Origin: Spirochaetota bacterium
GTDB lineage: Bacteria; Spirochaetota; Spirochaetia; Treponematales; UBA12059
Assembly: GCA_029548805.1 (NCBI GenBank)
Contig: JAKPMS010000148.1
Coordinates: 1-44,746, forward strand
Reading direction: 5' to 3'
DNA: 44,746 nt
Shown: positions 44,254 through 44,746 of the stretch, piece by piece
Numbering within the stretch: position 1 is the stretch's first letter
How the letters are laid out: every line of letters starts with the position of its first letter
Program-made: the position numbers and the translations under genes
The notes under the pieces: generated by a model
What the model was told of the DNA's origin: nothing
The model's database searches: none
The model's input: only the letters and a program-made list of their open reading frames with translations

Positions 44254-44746
44254 GCTTATTTATGGGCCTGGATATAGGCGGTACAGGAACCAGATGCCTT
44301 ATTTGCAGGGAAGACGGAAAAGCTGTTTCTTATGGGCAAGCTGGCCCGGGCAGTCATGAAGTTGTTGGCTATGACGGGCTAAAAAAAGCCGTTGCCAAGG
44401 CTTCCGGCTTGGCTATGGACAAGGCTGGCATAAAGGCCAGAGATATCGCTGGCTTGGGAGCCGGCATGGCCGGATATGACTGGCCGTCAGACAGGGCAAA
44501 AAACCTGGAAGTGCTAAGAAGCCTCGGAACTAAGGGCCCAATTGTAATAAAGAACGATGCCGCCCTTGGTTTGGCCGCCATGTCCAACGAAGGCATAAAC
44601 CTTAGCTCTGGCACCAGCAACAATTGCTACGGGTTCTGGAAGGGGAGGGAAGGTCGCCTTGCCGGAGCGGGCTTTCTTGCCGGTGAAGAGGGCGGGGGCC
44701 TGGAAGCTGCCATTCTGGCTGTAAGGGCTGTAAATCATGCCAGGAT
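44250..44746 (+). CDS. BadF/BadG/N-acetylglucosamine kinase-like ATPase (3' end outside the window)
   Basis: The frame opens at the ATG overlapping the GH4 stop and runs off the window after about 165 residues. The ASKHA phosphate-1 motif GLDIGGTGTRCLI is near the N-terminus, KNDAALGL is the connect-1 region and LSSGTSNNCYGF is the phosphate-2 loop; LAGEEGGG follows. These fit N-acetylglucosamine kinase-type members of the BadF/BadG/BcrA/BcrD family. It probably phosphorylates a sugar made available by the GH4 enzyme or the cell-wall recycling path; the exact substrate cannot be fixed. Confidence 0.82.
   Translation, partial: MSLFMGLDIGGTGTRCLICREDGKAVSYGQAGPGSHEVVGYDGLKKAVAKASGLAMDKAGIKARDIAGLGAGMAGYDWPSDRAKNLEVLRSLGTKGPIVIKNDAALGLAAMSNEGINLSSGTSNNCYGFWKGREGRLAGAGFLAGEEGGGLEAAILAVRAVNHAR

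Overview
The window looks like a chromosomal piece of a spirochaete, probably a Treponema-like member of the Spirochaetales. The main reasons are a giant secreted protein of a type otherwise known to me from Leptospira and treponemes, many lipoproteins with loose spirochaete-style lipoboxes, a chemotaxis operon carrying two receptor-type genes, and an anaerobic amino-acid/2-oxoacid metabolism. Genus assignment is inference. No rRNA, tRNA, CRISPR array or intact insertion sequence was seen.

Layout. 1-3800 (+): gcvPB, a strong terminator, then iorA-iorB (indolepyruvate:ferredoxin oxidoreductase; iorA lacks its usual ferredoxin tail). 3828-8158 (-): a DMT permease, a DUF134-NifX fusion and an Mrp/ApbC ATPase in one probable operon with a good promoter, then ettA, whose promoter suggests a leaderless mRNA. 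8315-33396 (+): ten co-directional, mostly overlapping genes: three small lipoproteins (two TPR-like), a TolC-type outer-membrane factor, a membrane-fusion lipoprotein, two Ig-like (Big_5) lipoproteins, two different RND permeases, and after a 91-base gap an 11-kb gene for a 3696-residue secreted protein. 33413-34552 (-): a polyprenyl synthetase. 34883-42761 (+): a chemotaxis operon, cheA, receptor-like gene, cheY, cheW, mcp, cheR, cheB, behind an extended -10 promoter. 42764-42926: a short TA-flanked inverted-repeat element. 42949-44746 (+): a GH4 6-phospho-glycosidase and the start of a BadF/N-acetylglucosamine-kinase-type sugar kinase.

The most interesting region is 8315-33396. The RND/MFP/TolC parts would form a cell-envelope-spanning pump with two RND subunits. 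The lipoproteins are likely envelope partners. The giant protein has a signal peptide, two tryptophan ladders with strictly alternating 14/15-residue spacing, an internal hydrophobic hairpin, a block resembling the spirochaete TIGR04388 large-protein family, an HEXXH site and a C-terminal M23 (LytM-type) peptidase domain with all expected ligands. I propose, as inference, a dedicated envelope machine co-encoded with a giant effector or cell-wall-remodelling protein.

Start codons were re-chosen from ribosome binding sites, signal peptides and overlaps where the longest reading frame was implausible. All statements come from reading the sequence; no database search was run.
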